Notes: generated by a model from the letters alone, not told the origin. Shown: positions 8,818 to 18,807, counted from the first letter of the stretch. The stretch is 43,401 bases of DNA from an uncultured Pseudomonadota bacterium (GCA_903928965.1 CAIYSZ010000020.1:1-43401), one strand, 5' to 3'. Program-made: numbers and translations.

Positions 8818-10206
8818 TTAGAACAAGACGACCGCGTCGCCGGTGATCATGACTTGTTCGTTTTGATTGCCGCCGGCGAATACTTTCAAATCGCTATGAT
8901 CCCAGCGTATGTTCGGGCGTAGGGTCAGCCATTTCAAAGCCTTGTAGGTAGCGCCGATGGTGACTTCTTCATAGCTGCTGCCGGCGTAGGGGTAAGCCGA
9001 GTAACTGCTGCCGCAAGCATAGTTGTAACCGACGCCTTGATCGTTGCTGTTGGAGGCTGCCGCGCAACGTCCTGGCCCCGCAATCCGGAAGCCGTTGTTG
9101 TCGCGGAACCATTCGGCGCGGACGCCGGCGGAAAATTTGTCGGTGACGTCGTAGATGAGGTAGCCATTGACGCCGTACCAATCCGCGTTTTGCAAGGCCC
9201 CGCTATTGATGACGCCGCCATTGTTGGCGATACCGTTGCCGGTAATCACGCTATTGGCCCAGCCGTGGTCATGTTGAATAATAAAATGCAATTTGTCGGT
9301 GATGTTGTGCTTGCCGACGAGACTGACGTCGCCCCAGAAGTGGCCGTTGTTGTCGGATTGCTTGCCGGCGGTGCCGGATACGAACAACGAGGTATTGGCG
9401 TCGTCGCTGGTCCAGGTGACGCCGTACAGGCCGGACCAGGTGCCGAGGTTGCGGTTGAAGCTGCCGTCCCAGCCGCCGGTGCCGGAGCCTGTTACCGCGC
9501 CTGCCATGACCTGCCAGTTCGGATTGAACGTGTAGGTGTTCAGCAAGCCGGTGTGCGTGAAAGGCTCCCCGTATTGGAAGGTGTAGGGCTTGGTGACGAA
9601 GAAGTTGTCCGGTGAGGTTACCACTTCAAAACCGACCGGGGTGTAGAAGTGGCCGACCTTGAGGTTGAGGCCGGTGCCGAAGGGCAAGTTGAATTCGGCG
9701 TAGGCGTTAGGCAATGCGATGCCGTAAAAACGGTCGCCGGTGAGTTTTAAGTCCCAGTCGCCGCGAGGTTGGAAATTGCCGGTGTGCGGATTGGTCACCG
9801 GGTTGCCGTAGGCTTGGGTGAAGATGGAGTCGGAACCGAACATGAAGTCGAACCGGCCGCCCCAATCGAAGTCGGTCGCGGAATTGGCCACTACTTTTTG
9901 GAAGTAGAAATTCAACTGGTTTAATTGCAGTTGACTGGTTCTGTCCTGGAAGGTTACCGGGCCGTTGAAACCGTCGTGGTAGGCGTTGTCATTACCGCTA
10001 ATGCTAGTCTCCAGCCAGCCGCTGAATTTTAGGTTGTGTTTTTTGAAAAAATTCAATTCATTTGGGTTGTAACCGCTAGCCTCAAATAAACCCGACGCGT
10101 CTTTCCAGTCGCCGTCGGCATGGGCGCTAGCGGCGCCTAGTAGGAGTAAGCCCGCTACGCCGCAGTGGGAACCGCGCGGTAGTCGGATGACCGGGTTAAA
10201 TTTCAT
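8818..10206 (-). CDS. Outer-membrane beta-barrel porin-like protein (BBP2 / OmpL-like family)
   Basis: This 462-residue protein has a signal peptide (MKFNPVIRLPRGSHCGVAG then a hydrophobic LLLLGAASAHA, cleavage around AHA-DG) and ends in Phe (GDAVVLF), the C-terminal signature of outer-membrane beta-barrels. The body has alternating aromatic strands (LKFSGWLETSISGN, LNQLNFYFQKVV, LRPNIRWDHSDLKVF) as in the BBP2/OmpL-like-2 porin family often placed beside ammonium-transport and glnK genes. The substrate is not shown by the sequence; diffusion of small nitrogen solutes is an inference. A -24/-12 promoter motif (10249-10264) and an NtrC-like site (10346-10360) upstream on its strand link it to nitrogen control. 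A pair of Cys (in PGRCAAAS and NYACGSS) may form a loop disulfide. Confidence 0.85.
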   Translation of the reverse strand: MKFNPVIRLPRGSHCGVAGLLLLGAASAHADGDWKDASGLFEASGYNPNELNFFKKHNLKFSGWLETSISGNDNAYHDGFNGPVTFQDRTSQLQLNQLNFYFQKVVANSATDFDWGGRFDFMFGSDSIFTQAYGNPVTNPHTGNFQPRGDWDLKLTGDRFYGIALPNAYAEFNLPFGTGLNLKVGHFYTPVGFEVVTSPDNFFVTKPYTFQYGEPFTHTGLLNTYTFNPNWQVMAGAVTGSGTGGWDGSFNRNLGTWSGLYGVTWTSDDANTSLFVSGTAGKQSDNNGHFWGDVSLVGKHNITDKLHFIIQHDHGWANSVITGNGIANNGGVINSGALQNADWYGVNGYLIYDVTDKFSAGVRAEWFRDNNGFRIAGPGRCAAASNSNDQGVGYNYACGSSYSAYPYAGSSYEEVTIGATYKALKWLTLRPNIRWDHSDLKVFAGGNQNEQVMITGDAVVLF

Positions 10207-10248
10207 GATGATTTCCTCATTAGTTTTAGTTGTTACCGTACAACAACA

Positions 10249-10264
10249 AGCATTTTCCAGGCCA
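10249..10264 (-). promoter_or_regulatory. Sigma-54 (-24/-12) promoter motif for the porin-like gene
   Basis: Read on the minus strand: TGGCCTGGAAAATGCT. GG and GC have the 10-base spacing of the TGGCAC-N5-TTGCA consensus. The predicted transcription start is near 10239, giving a leader of about 33 bases before the ATG at 10206. Confidence 0.6.
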
Positions 10265-10345
10265 ATATTTCAGTAAGAAAAATCAAGCACATAGTTTTGA
10301 TGCGGTCGGCGTCGATGATCAATATTGGTGCGGCGGTTTATTTGC

Positions 10346-10360
10346 GCACCATTGGAATGC
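10346..10360. promoter_or_regulatory. NtrC-like enhancer site (near-consensus)
   Basis: GCAC-CATTGGA-ATGC matches the NtrC dyad core GCAC-N7-GTGC at seven of eight positions with exact spacing. Its centre is about 114 bases upstream of the predicted porin transcription start, a normal enhancer distance for sigma-54 activators. Confidence 0.45.
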
Positions 10361-10620
10361 GTTAACACGCCGCACGGAATATTATGGGGCGGCTATTGAT
10401 AAAAAATACGTAAAATTAACGGGTTGGTGGAGTCCGGTTCGCGGGTCGCACTTAGATGGGCGTCGAGCGTTAGAAGTTTTTATGATTTTTTTATAGCGGT
10501 GTAAAAGCGTTAACACCCGCATAACATGCGGTGCGGAATGCATTTTTTGCCGGCTTGGCGGTGAGTTGTTGGGTTTGAATAGTCTTATCTTGATTTATTT
10601 TGGTGCGCTCGCGTGACTTG

Positions 10621-10637
10621 TGCACAGGGTTAGTGCA
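10621..10637. promoter_or_regulatory. NtrC-type enhancer dyad upstream of glnK
   Basis: TGCACAGGGTTAGTGCA is a perfect TGCAC-N7-GTGCA dyad, the NtrC (NRI) binding consensus. Its centre is about 95 bases upstream of the transcription start predicted from the -24/-12 motif at 10699-10714. Confidence 0.75.
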
Positions 10638-10698
10638 TATGTTTTGCTTTATGGGGTGACGGGAATTGAAAAATACACAAAATCAGGAAGTTATTTGA

Positions 10699-11100
<402 letters not shown>

Positions 11101-11119
11101 GAATTTGAGGAGATAACTT

Positions 11120-12526
11120 ATGAAACGAATGTTTGCTATTCTGACTTTGACGGCCTTGGCCTTCGCCACTGGGGTTTGTTTCGCGCAGGAGGCCGCCGCC
11201 CCCGCGCCGGCGATTGTCATCAATCATGGTGACACGGCTTGGGTGATGATATCCACGGTTTTAGTGGCTTTGATGGTGATTCCTGGTTTGGCTTTGTTTT
11301 ACGGCGGCATGGTGCGCTCGAAAAACATGTTGTCGATCTTGATGCAGGTTTTTGTGATTTTCTGTTTAACCTCCGTTTTATGGGCAGTTTACGGTTATAG
11401 CGTGGCGTTTACCGAGGGGAACGCATTTTTCGGCGGTCTGAGCAAGGCGTTTTTGGCCGGCATTACCCCCGATTCTCCGGCGGCGACCTTCAGTAAAGGT
11501 GTTTATATTCCCGAATATATTTATGTCGCCTTCCAGTCTACTTTCGCCTCCATTACGCCGGCCTTGATCATTGGCGCTTTCGCGGAGCGGGTTAAGTTTT
11601 CGGCCGTTTTGCTGTTTACCGTGATTTGGTTTACTTTTTCATATTTGCCGATTGCGCATATGGTTTGGTACTGGGCCGGCCCTGACGCTTATACCGACGC
11701 CGCGGCCGCCGAAAAAGCCGCCGCGACCGCGGGTTTTATTTTCCAAAAAGGCGCGTTGGATTTCGCCGGCGGCACCGTGGTGCACATCAATGCCGGTATC
11801 GCCGGTTTGGTGGGTTGTTTGGTGATTGGCAAACGTATCGGTTATCAAAAGGAGTTTATCGCTCCGCATAGCGTTACCTTGAACTTGGTTGGCGCTTCCT
11901 TGTTGTGGGTCGGTTGGTTCGGTTTTAACGTGGGCTCGAATCTGGAAGCCAACGGTTTGGCTGCGTTGGTGTTTGTTAACACGCTGTTGGCCACGGCGGC
12001 GGCAACCTTGTCTTGGTTGGCGGCTGAATGGTTGATTCGCGGCAAACCCAGCATGTTGGGCGGCAGTTCCGGCGCGGTGGCCGGCTTAGTCGCGATTACC
12101 CCGGCTTGTGGTTGGGCGGGCCCCATGGGTTCGATCTTCCTGGGCTTATTGGTTGGCGCGGTGTGTTTCTGGTCCGTTTCCACCTTGAAACATATTTTTG
12201 ACTATGACGACTCCTTGGATGCGTTTGGCGTGCATGGCGTTGGCGGCATCATCGGCGCCTTGGGCACCTCGGTGGTGGCGAATCCGGCCTTGGGCGGCAC
12301 CGGCGTTTGGGATTATGTGACCAATGCCGTGGCCACGCCTTACGATACGTTGACGCAGCTGACCTGCCAGTCTTGGGGGGTGGGTATTTCCTTGGTTTGG
12401 TCCGGCGTGGTAGCGTTCGTCGCTTTCAAGATAGTGGATTTGACCATAGGGTTGCGCGTCAGTGAAAACGTTGAACGCGAGGGTTTGGACGTGCAAGAGC
12501 ACGGCGAGAGCGCTTACCATTTGTAG
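11120..12526 (+). CDS. amtB: Ammonium transporter AmtB (copy 1)
   Basis: This is a trimeric inner-membrane ammonium channel of 468 residues. The signal peptide is MKRMFAILTLTALAFATGV ending near CFAQE, followed by about 11 membrane helices. Family signatures include GLALFYGGMVRSKN, the stretch AFAERVKFSAVLLFT, and the pore twin histidines in AHMVWYWAG and in FGVHGVGGIIGALG. The insertion after the first His segment (PDAYTDAAAAEKAAATAG) is Ala-rich and longer than in copy 2. The C-terminal tail with LRVSENVEREGLDVQEHGESAYH is the GlnK-interaction region. It is paired with glnK 19 bases upstream and ends at a strong intrinsic terminator, so the pair forms a two-gene operon. Confidence 0.97.
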   Translation: MKRMFAILTLTALAFATGVCFAQEAAAPAPAIVINHGDTAWVMISTVLVALMVIPGLALFYGGMVRSKNMLSILMQVFVIFCLTSVLWAVYGYSVAFTEGNAFFGGLSKAFLAGITPDSPAATFSKGVYIPEYIYVAFQSTFASITPALIIGAFAERVKFSAVLLFTVIWFTFSYLPIAHMVWYWAGPDAYTDAAAAEKAAATAGFIFQKGALDFAGGTVVHINAGIAGLVGCLVIGKRIGYQKEFIAPHSVTLNLVGASLLWVGWFGFNVGSNLEANGLAALVFVNTLLATAAATLSWLAAEWLIRGKPSMLGGSSGAVAGLVAITPACGWAGPMGSIFLGLLVGAVCFWSVSTLKHIFDYDDSLDAFGVHGVGGIIGALGTSVVANPALGGTGVWDYVTNAVATPYDTLTQLTCQSWGVGISLVWSGVVAFVAFKIVDLTIGLRVSENVEREGLDVQEHGESAYHL

Positions 12527-12557
12527 GCCGCTTTTTAGCGTGTTTGAGTTTTAAGAG

Positions 12558-12587
12558 CGGGCCGCGTTTACGCGGCCCGTTTTTTTT
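12558..12587 (+). terminator. Rho-independent terminator after amtB (copy 1)
   Basis: CGGGCCGCG (12558-12566) and CGCGGCCCG (12571-12579) form a perfect 9-bp GC stem with a TTTA loop, followed by eight T residues. It is a classic intrinsic terminator. Confidence 0.95.
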
Positions 12588-12595
12588 GGGGATGA

Positions 12596-13078
<483 letters not shown>

Positions 13079-13191
13079 GGCGAGGTGATTTAGGAATTGA
13101 ATGGCGCCGTTTTAAATACAGTGGCTTGGCGTCACTGGAGTTGAGGCTCTACCGGAGTAGGGTTGTTGATGCGGCGCGCGAGTTAAGTGCG

Positions 13192-14469
13192 ATGAGAATT
13201 TTAATTATTTTATTGGCGTGGCTGACGCCGTGGTGCGCGCGCGCCCAGGAAATTAATCAGGCTAATACGACTTGGGTGTTGTGTTCGACGGCTTTGGTGT
13301 TGTTTATGACCTTGCCCGGATTATCCTTGTTTTATGCCGGGTTGGTGCGCAGTAAAAACGTTTTGTCGGTGATGATGCAGTGTTTCGCCATTACCTGCGT
13401 GGTGTCCTTATTATGGCTGGCGGGCGTGTACAGTTTGATTTTTGCCGACGGCGGCGGCATGCAGGCCTTTATTGGCGGCGTGGATAAGGCTTTTATGCCG
13501 AATTTGACTTTGCGGGCGATGACGGGGGATATTCCGGAGACGGTGTTTTTTATGTTTCAGATGACTTTCGCCATTATCACGCCGGCGTTGATTGTGGGCG
13601 CTTTTGCCGAACGCATGAAATTTTCGGCGATGTTGGTGTTTAGCGCATTATGGTTGTTGTTGGTGTATGCGCCGGTTTGCCATTGGCTATGGGGCGATGG
13701 CTGGTTGGCGCGCCTAGGGGCCAAGGACTTTGCCGGGGGGATTGTGATTCACGTGAACGCCGGAGTAGCGGCCTTGGTTTCCGCTTTGGTCTTGGGTAAG
13801 CGACGCGGGTTTCCGACCGCGGCGATGCCGCCGCATAATATGACCATGGTGGTGACCGGGGCCGGTATGTTGTGGTTCGGTTGGTTCGGTTTTAATGGCG
13901 GCAGTGCGTTGAAAGCGGATGGCTCGGCCGGCATGGCGATTGTGGCGACCCATTTGGCCGCCGCGTCCGGTTCTTTGACCTGGATGGCGATTGAGTGGTT
14001 TCGTTACGGGAAACCCAGCGTGTTGGGTATTGTGACCGGGATGGTGGCCGGCCTGGGGACGATTACGCCGGCTTCTGGTTTTGTCGGGCCGCTAGGCGGG
14101 GTGGCGATTGGTTTGGCCGCCGGCGCTGTTTGTTTTGCCGCGACCCAGTATGTGAAGCGGGTATTGAAAATCGATGATTCCTTGGACGTGTTTCCGGTGC
14201 ATGGCGTGGGCGGCGCCTTGGGCTCGGTGTTGACCGCGGTGTTCGCGTCGGAGGCGTTGGGAGGCTTGGGGCTGAACGGCGTCGGCATGGGCGAGCAATT
14301 GGGCGTGCAGGCGCTGGCCGTGCTTGTCACTGCGTTGTGGAGCGCGGGATTTAGCTATGCGATTTTGAAGTTATTGGATGCGGCGATGGGTTTGCGGGTG
14401 ACGCCGGATCAAGAACAGAATGGCTTGGACTTGTCCTTGCACGAAGAAACCGGATATCACAAATTGTAA
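13192..14469 (+). CDS. amtB: Ammonium transporter AmtB (copy 2)
   Basis: This second ammonium channel has 425 residues from the ATG at 13192, chosen because it gives a normal signal peptide (MRILIILLAWLTPWCARAQ); an upstream TTG at 13126 would place 22 non-hydrophobic residues before it. Family motifs are GLSLFYAGLVRSKN, AFAERMKFSAMLVFS, the pore histidines in VCHWLWGDG and FPVHGVGGALGS, and the PII-binding tail LRVTPDQEQNGLDLSLHEETGYH. It is clearly shorter than copy 1, lacking its Ala-rich insertion. The ribosome-binding site is weak (GTTAAG), so coupling to glnK copy 2 or lower expression is possible. The sequence is diverged enough from copy 1 to suggest an old duplication or separate acquisition. 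Confidence 0.95.
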   Translation: MRILIILLAWLTPWCARAQEINQANTTWVLCSTALVLFMTLPGLSLFYAGLVRSKNVLSVMMQCFAITCVVSLLWLAGVYSLIFADGGGMQAFIGGVDKAFMPNLTLRAMTGDIPETVFFMFQMTFAIITPALIVGAFAERMKFSAMLVFSALWLLLVYAPVCHWLWGDGWLARLGAKDFAGGIVIHVNAGVAALVSALVLGKRRGFPTAAMPPHNMTMVVTGAGMLWFGWFGFNGGSALKADGSAGMAIVATHLAAASGSLTWMAIEWFRYGKPSVLGIVTGMVAGLGTITPASGFVGPLGGVAIGLAAGAVCFAATQYVKRVLKIDDSLDVFPVHGVGGALGSVLTAVFASEALGGLGLNGVGMGEQLGVQALAVLVTALWSAGFSYAILKLLDAAMGLRVTPDQEQNGLDLSLHEETGYHKL

Positions 14470-14741
14470 ATTAATTAGCTTGCTATGTCCGGCAATATTT
14501 GGCGAGTACCCCGTTTTTCCGCGTGGAATGGAAGCCGCCGCGTTTATTTCAAACTTCATGGGCGGTAAAAACAGCGCCATTTGAGGTAAGAATGGGTATG
14601 GGAATTTTAGTGATTTAACGAAGTTGCGGATTGAAATATTAAAATTGTCAATAAGTGCTGATGCATAAGTTTTTCGGTATTTAAGCATTTAAAGTCAATG
14701 ACTCGTGATGCTGTGACGCCTGATTTATTATGCATAAGTAC

Positions 14742-16229
14742 TTACGGTTCAAATTTTTGCAAATACTTTGCATGTTCCAAAAATTTGGCTGGGATAAACT
14801 GATGCGCATGACTCCAGACGATTTCGCCCTTGATGTTTTCTGGGTTGGCCGGCTTGTTTTGCTTTCTGCGTTCCGCTGCGATCAGGTTGGCCTCATTGGT
14901 CAATTTAGTCTCAAAATCCGCATCCAGGGTATTAAAAAAAGCTCGCCAAAACGCGGTTGGCATGATTACCATGCTGCCATTAGGGCCGTGCGCCTCGCTA
15001 CTGCCATTAGCGCCTTGCGTGGGCGTGCCGCCGATGACGGAAGATAAATGCGTACCCCAGGCGCCGTTGGTGGTATAAACCCTTAGCGCCCGGTCTTCGG
15101 CGCCACCGCGAAACCATCTTTTCACCGCGTCGCAAAAATTACTCAATTCTGTGTCCCCTCCCGGACCGACAAAGGAACCGTCAAAGCTATACACTTCTTT
15201 TAACACCTTATTGTAAAAAAACGTATCATTAGGGTTTGCAAACAACGCGCCGGCGAAACGTATGCCCGCGCTAAAACCGGACACCGCCGCCGCGCCCACG
15301 TTCGCATCCAGTAACGGGCGTTTAACATTGAGTTGTCTGAGCAGAAAATAGCGTATTTCGTGCAACAGCAAGTGCATGGCCGACATAGTATTGAGCGTGC
15401 CCATTTGTTCGTCTCTTCCGCCAATAGGCAACACCATGACGCAGGGCTTGGAACCCGCGTTGGATTGCAAGGCTAGAAACTTAGAGAAGAACCCGAAGCG
15501 GTCATTAAAAGGATACGCGGGATGTGGCGCGTTATTACTCAACAGATACCGATCCATCAAGTCTAGATATTTTTGGCCAAAAGGGTAATCCTCGGGGTAC
15601 TCCGGAGGAATGGACGGGTGAAACATCACATGAAACGGCAATTGCAGGGTGTTCTCGGATTTGAGGGCTTTTATTTTATCCACCAAGGATTGAGGTACAA
15701 AAATGGCTATCATTTTAGGCGCTTGCGAGCGTTCGGCTAGGAATACCTGGCCTTGTCCGGACAAGCTCGCCTCGGTGACATTGAAGCCCGCCGCGCCGGA
15801 AAGCAGGATTGGCGCGCCAAAATGCGGGATGCTATTGGGCAGCAGGTTTCTGGTAATAGTAGAGGGAAAATTTCTTAAATGTGACATCACCACCTGTAAT
15901 TCCACATTAAAGTTAGTACTTTCGCCTCGAGAATACGAGCTTAAATAGTGCGAGGATTCTTGCTGGCCGCCCGAAAACGCGCTCGTTACGGCGGGCGGCG
16001 TCAAGCTTTGGGTCAGGGTCAGGTCTTGGGTTAACCTAAAGCAATCGCCGGCCGACACTTTAACGGTCAGCTTGGGGCCAAAAACCTGTTGTTCGTAAAC
16101 CCCTTGCGCGTCATTGCTTTCGTGCAGCGTGAATTCATCCTTGTCATTCAGGGTCACCGATACTTTGGCGTTGCGCACAGGCAAGCCGAAAGCGTCGCGC
16201 ACCCGGATCATTATATAGGGAATTGGCAT
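14742..16229 (-). CDS. Hypothetical protein with N-terminal beta domain and GxSxG motif
   Basis: I do not recognise this 495-residue protein as a named family. The first ~60 residues (IMIRVRDAFGLPVRNAKVSV, then GVYEQQVFGPKLTVKV) look like a carboxypeptidase-regulatory or Ig-like beta domain. The rest resembles an alpha/beta-hydrolase: a segment KPCVMVLPIGGRD, then SGFSAG at 317-322 with a possible nucleophile Ser320, Asp350 after a beta-strand, and His474/His476 near the C-terminus as a possible triad. There is no signal peptide or membrane helix. It follows the OmpA-domain gene by 31 bases on the same strand and is probably co-transcribed. A secreted or surface-delivered hydrolase is possible; that is inference. 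Confidence 0.65.
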   Translation of the reverse strand: MPIPYIMIRVRDAFGLPVRNAKVSVTLNDKDEFTLHESNDAQGVYEQQVFGPKLTVKVSAGDCFRLTQDLTLTQSLTPPAVTSAFSGGQQESSHYLSSYSRGESTNFNVELQVVMSHLRNFPSTITRNLLPNSIPHFGAPILLSGAAGFNVTEASLSGQGQVFLAERSQAPKMIAIFVPQSLVDKIKALKSENTLQLPFHVMFHPSIPPEYPEDYPFGQKYLDLMDRYLLSNNAPHPAYPFNDRFGFFSKFLALQSNAGSKPCVMVLPIGGRDEQMGTLNTMSAMHLLLHEIRYFLLRQLNVKRPLLDANVGAAAVSGFSAGIRFAGALFANPNDTFFYNKVLKEVYSFDGSFVGPGGDTELSNFCDAVKRWFRGGAEDRALRVYTTNGAWGTHLSSVIGGTPTQGANGSSEAHGPNGSMVIMPTAFWRAFFNTLDADFETKLTNEANLIAAERRKQNKPANPENIKGEIVWSHAHQFIPAKFLEHAKYLQKFEP

Positions 16230-16260
16230 GGAATTGATTTTCTAGTTAATTTTTATCTGG

Positions 16261-17667
16261 TTAGTCGCTAAAAGTAGCCGGCCCTTGCAGTGCGTTATTC
16301 ACCATATCTTCCGCCAGGAGATCTTGCTGAGGTACCGGAAAGGACGGCGGCGTTTCCGGCGGTAATGAGCCGCCTGAATAGTCTGGATTGGATTGCAGCA
16401 AGCAGTTTAGCGGATCATTTTTGTCCAATAGGCGGGCCAATTCCGTGTAGGTAAATAATTCCACATCGCGTTGGTTATCCTTGATGAAACCTCGGTAACT
16501 GACGCCTGGCAGCACATTGGGGAAGGTAAACACCACTTGGGTGCCAATTCGGACGCCGAGTACTTCGGTGTAAGTGGTTTGCTGGGCATTGTCCTGACTG
16601 GCGATGGTAATGACCGCTTGATCGGACCAGGGCATGTCCGCGCCAATTTCCAAGCCGTAACGGAATACTCTGGCCATGTTCGGAGCCTCGCAAGGAGAGT
16701 TTATCAGCAGACGCTGATAAAAGCGGCAGGCGAAAGTATCCTTGGTTTCAGTGTAGCTTCGGGTTTGGTCGGGCAGGCTACGGCTCCGGCGCTGCTCGCC
16801 GTCGGAGAAAAAACGCTTTTTGCACCCCTCCACGCCATCGGACGCGGCGGGGCAGGGCCAGCGCGCCGGGTCCACTTTACTACCGGGGCGGAAGATTAAG
16901 GCCAATACCCGGCGGTTGGGCGCGTTGGCTGTGTTGCGTTCGCTTTTGTCGCTAGCTTGCGCGTACCGCTGTTGGTCGGAATCCGAGAAAATCAATAGCG
17001 GATTGAATTCGCTGCACCCTTGATAGTCCGCCTTGCCGCCGCTATCACCGCCCTGACCCAAAAAATCGCGCTTTTCCAGCTTAAGTTCCGGCGTGCATAA
17101 TTTATCCATGTAGCGCCGGTATAGGTCCCTGCGTTCCGCGGCGCTCTGCCGGTAAGAGGCTACCGCGTCCGCGCCGCCATTTGAATCGGGGGATACGGTA
17201 TTTAACATCATTTGCAGCGCCGGGTCTCCCCAGTTATCATTGCCCAGGGCATGGCCGTACAAACGCTCCCACACGCCGACGTCGCGCGTCAGCAAGCCGT
17301 ATATGGACGCCGCGCGGCGGCCGCTCAGGTGTTTGTTGTAAGTGTCGTCGCCCACCGGATCGGCATGTCCGAACAAACTCAGAGGACAACCCAGGCCGTC
17401 CGGAGCTTTGGAGGGCGGCAGGCGCAATTGGAGTAACTCTGAAAGATGCAATAGCTCCGCCGCGATGCTGGGATGCACCAAGGAAGAATCAAACGCAAAA
17501 CGGATGTCGTCTACCCGCCAGCAGGCTACCGGAGTCAGTTCCGCGCGCAAGGTATTGAATTCCTTCCCGGTGGCCGGTCCCACCTGCATGATCGGTGCAT
17601 CCGGGGCGGGATGCGAACCGCTAACGCCGCCGCCGGTGAGCCGGTTTAAGCAACCGCAATCCGCCAT
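16261..17667 (-). CDS. OmpA-domain protein of unknown function
   Basis: This 468-residue protein has an OmpA-like (peptidoglycan-binding) fold near its N-terminus, about residues 50-150: a DIRFAFDSSLVHP strand, then SLFGHADPVGDDTYNKHLSGRRAASIYGLL, the hallmark of the domain including the Asp and Arg used to bind diaminopimelate. It lacks a signal peptide and a membrane anchor; the start MADCGCLNRLTGGG is Cys-rich instead. The remaining ~300 residues have no recognised domain, but contain a segment GLEIGADMPWSDQAVITIASQDN that may be a beta-rich module. It is followed by the GxSxG protein gene. OmpA-type domains without signal peptides occur in some contractile-injection and cell-surface toxin clusters, but no such structural genes are present here. 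Confidence 0.65.
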   Translation of the reverse strand: MADCGCLNRLTGGGVSGSHPAPDAPIMQVGPATGKEFNTLRAELTPVACWRVDDIRFAFDSSLVHPSIAAELLHLSELLQLRLPPSKAPDGLGCPLSLFGHADPVGDDTYNKHLSGRRAASIYGLLTRDVGVWERLYGHALGNDNWGDPALQMMLNTVSPDSNGGADAVASYRQSAAERRDLYRRYMDKLCTPELKLEKRDFLGQGGDSGGKADYQGCSEFNPLLIFSDSDQQRYAQASDKSERNTANAPNRRVLALIFRPGSKVDPARWPCPAASDGVEGCKKRFFSDGEQRRSRSLPDQTRSYTETKDTFACRFYQRLLINSPCEAPNMARVFRYGLEIGADMPWSDQAVITIASQDNAQQTTYTEVLGVRIGTQVVFTFPNVLPGVSYRGFIKDNQRDVELFTYTELARLLDKNDPLNCLLQSNPDYSGGSLPPETPPSFPVPQQDLLAEDMVNNALQGPATFSD

Positions 17668-18035
17668 TCCTCCCCCTGCTCGAATATTCTGCGTGTCATT
17701 AATGCTAATTCAGCGTTGGTGTTTTCAAAGCCTGCGTATCGCCCGCGCGTACCGCGCAATGCATCGCCGACGCCAATTTCATTATCGCCTTTAGCCCGCT
17801 GAATTTCAATCCAAATCGCCACGACATTGGGTTATCATACCGGAATGCCAATCGGACCGGGTTTTGCTAAATCCTTGAGAGGATGACATGTCAAGGTTTG
17901 TTCAGGCTTAGACTGGGCGCCTAAAATTAGCTTACAATACCCGCTAATGACTGGCGTCCAGGATAATATTTTGCGCCGTAGGTTTAGTTATTTATTTTTC
18001 TTCCTCATTTTTTATTTTTCCTCTTCCTTGTCATT
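17668..18035. other. Divergent intergenic region
   Basis: This 368-base region lies between the minus-strand OmpA-domain gene and the plus-strand phosphatase gene. It must hold two divergent promoters. The last ~50 bases before 18036 are a pyrimidine-rich T/C tract. No sigma-54 motif, repeat or RNA gene was recognised. Confidence 0.5.
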
Positions 18036-18800
18036 ATGCTTATCACTTTAGAACAGCTTGAGACCGTGGTACGGGAGGCCGGCGCGCTCGCCTTGTCTTA
18101 CTTTAACGATTCCGGCCGAATGGCGGTTAATAAAAAGAGCGCCCGTGATTTGGTTACCGCCGCCGACGTGGCGGTGGAGGATTTTTTGCGTCAAGCCTTG
18201 GGTGACTTGGCGCCTGAATATGGTTTTTGGGGTGAGGAAAGCGGGCAGTCGGCGGATCAGGTTAACCGTTGGATTGTCGATCCGATTGATGGTACGCATT
18301 CCTTTGCCAAGGGGCAGTATTTTTGGGGTATCAGCGTCGCTTTGGAGTTGAATGGCGAGTTGGTGCTGGGGGCGGTGTATGCGCCGGCGCTGGACGATTA
18401 TTATTGCGGAGTAAAGGGCGGCGGCGCTTGGAAAAATGGTAAACAAATTTGGGTTTCGCCGGAAACCGATTTGGCGGATAGTATGATTTCTTCCGGCTTT
18501 GCTTGTTTGCGCGCGTATTTGCCGGACAATAATCTGCCGCGTTATAACCGGATTGCGCAAGCCACCACCGGCCAGCGCCGGTTTGGTTCGGCGGCGCTGG
18601 ATTTGTGTCTGGTGGCCGATGGTCAAGTGGATGCGTTTTGGGAGCAGGAGCTCAATTTATATGACGTCGCCGCCGGCGCGGTCATTGCGCGCGAGGCGGG
18701 GGCGACGCTAACCGATTTTGCCGGTAACCCTGGGGTGTTTCCGAAACAGATTTTGGCTACCAACGGCCATCTATTGCCGCAAATTTTGCCGTTGATGTGA
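18036..18800 (+). CDS. Inositol-monophosphatase-family phosphatase (possible histidinol-phosphatase HisN)
   Basis: This is a Mg2+-dependent sugar/alcohol phosphatase of 254 residues. The metal-binding motifs of the IMPase superfamily are in order: VTAADVAVE (about 40-48), GEESG with Glu67/Glu68, and WIVDPIDGTHSF with Asp82 and Asp85 at 79-90. The C-terminal LNLYDVAAGAVIAREAGATLTDFAG contains the last metal-ligand Asp. The family includes inositol-1-phosphatase, CysQ (3'-phosphoadenosine 5'-phosphatase) and HisN (histidinol-phosphatase); the GTHSFAKG variant and AREAGA segment are most like HisN-type proteins. CysQ is an alternative given the nearby cysH, but the sequence alone does not decide. 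The next gene starts seven bases after the stop, so the two are probably co-transcribed. Confidence 0.85.
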   Translation: MLITLEQLETVVREAGALALSYFNDSGRMAVNKKSARDLVTAADVAVEDFLRQALGDLAPEYGFWGEESGQSADQVNRWIVDPIDGTHSFAKGQYFWGISVALELNGELVLGAVYAPALDDYYCGVKGGGAWKNGKQIWVSPETDLADSMISSGFACLRAYLPDNNLPRYNRIAQATTGQRRFGSAALDLCLVADGQVDAFWEQELNLYDVAAGAVIAREAGATLTDFAGNPGVFPKQILATNGHLLPQILPLM

Positions 18801-18807
18801 TTTGATT

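Noticed and set aside
10230..10496. 88-codon open frame (+) between the porin-like gene and glnK
   Set aside because: It overlaps the predicted minus-strand -24/-12 promoter and NtrC-like site, has no ribosome-binding site, and its translation shows no domain or codon bias like its neighbours.
14730..15047. 105-codon open frame (+) at the amtB2 / hypothetical boundary
   Set aside because: It is antisense to the 14742-16229 gene, which has collinear partner spacing and family-like motifs, while this frame does not.
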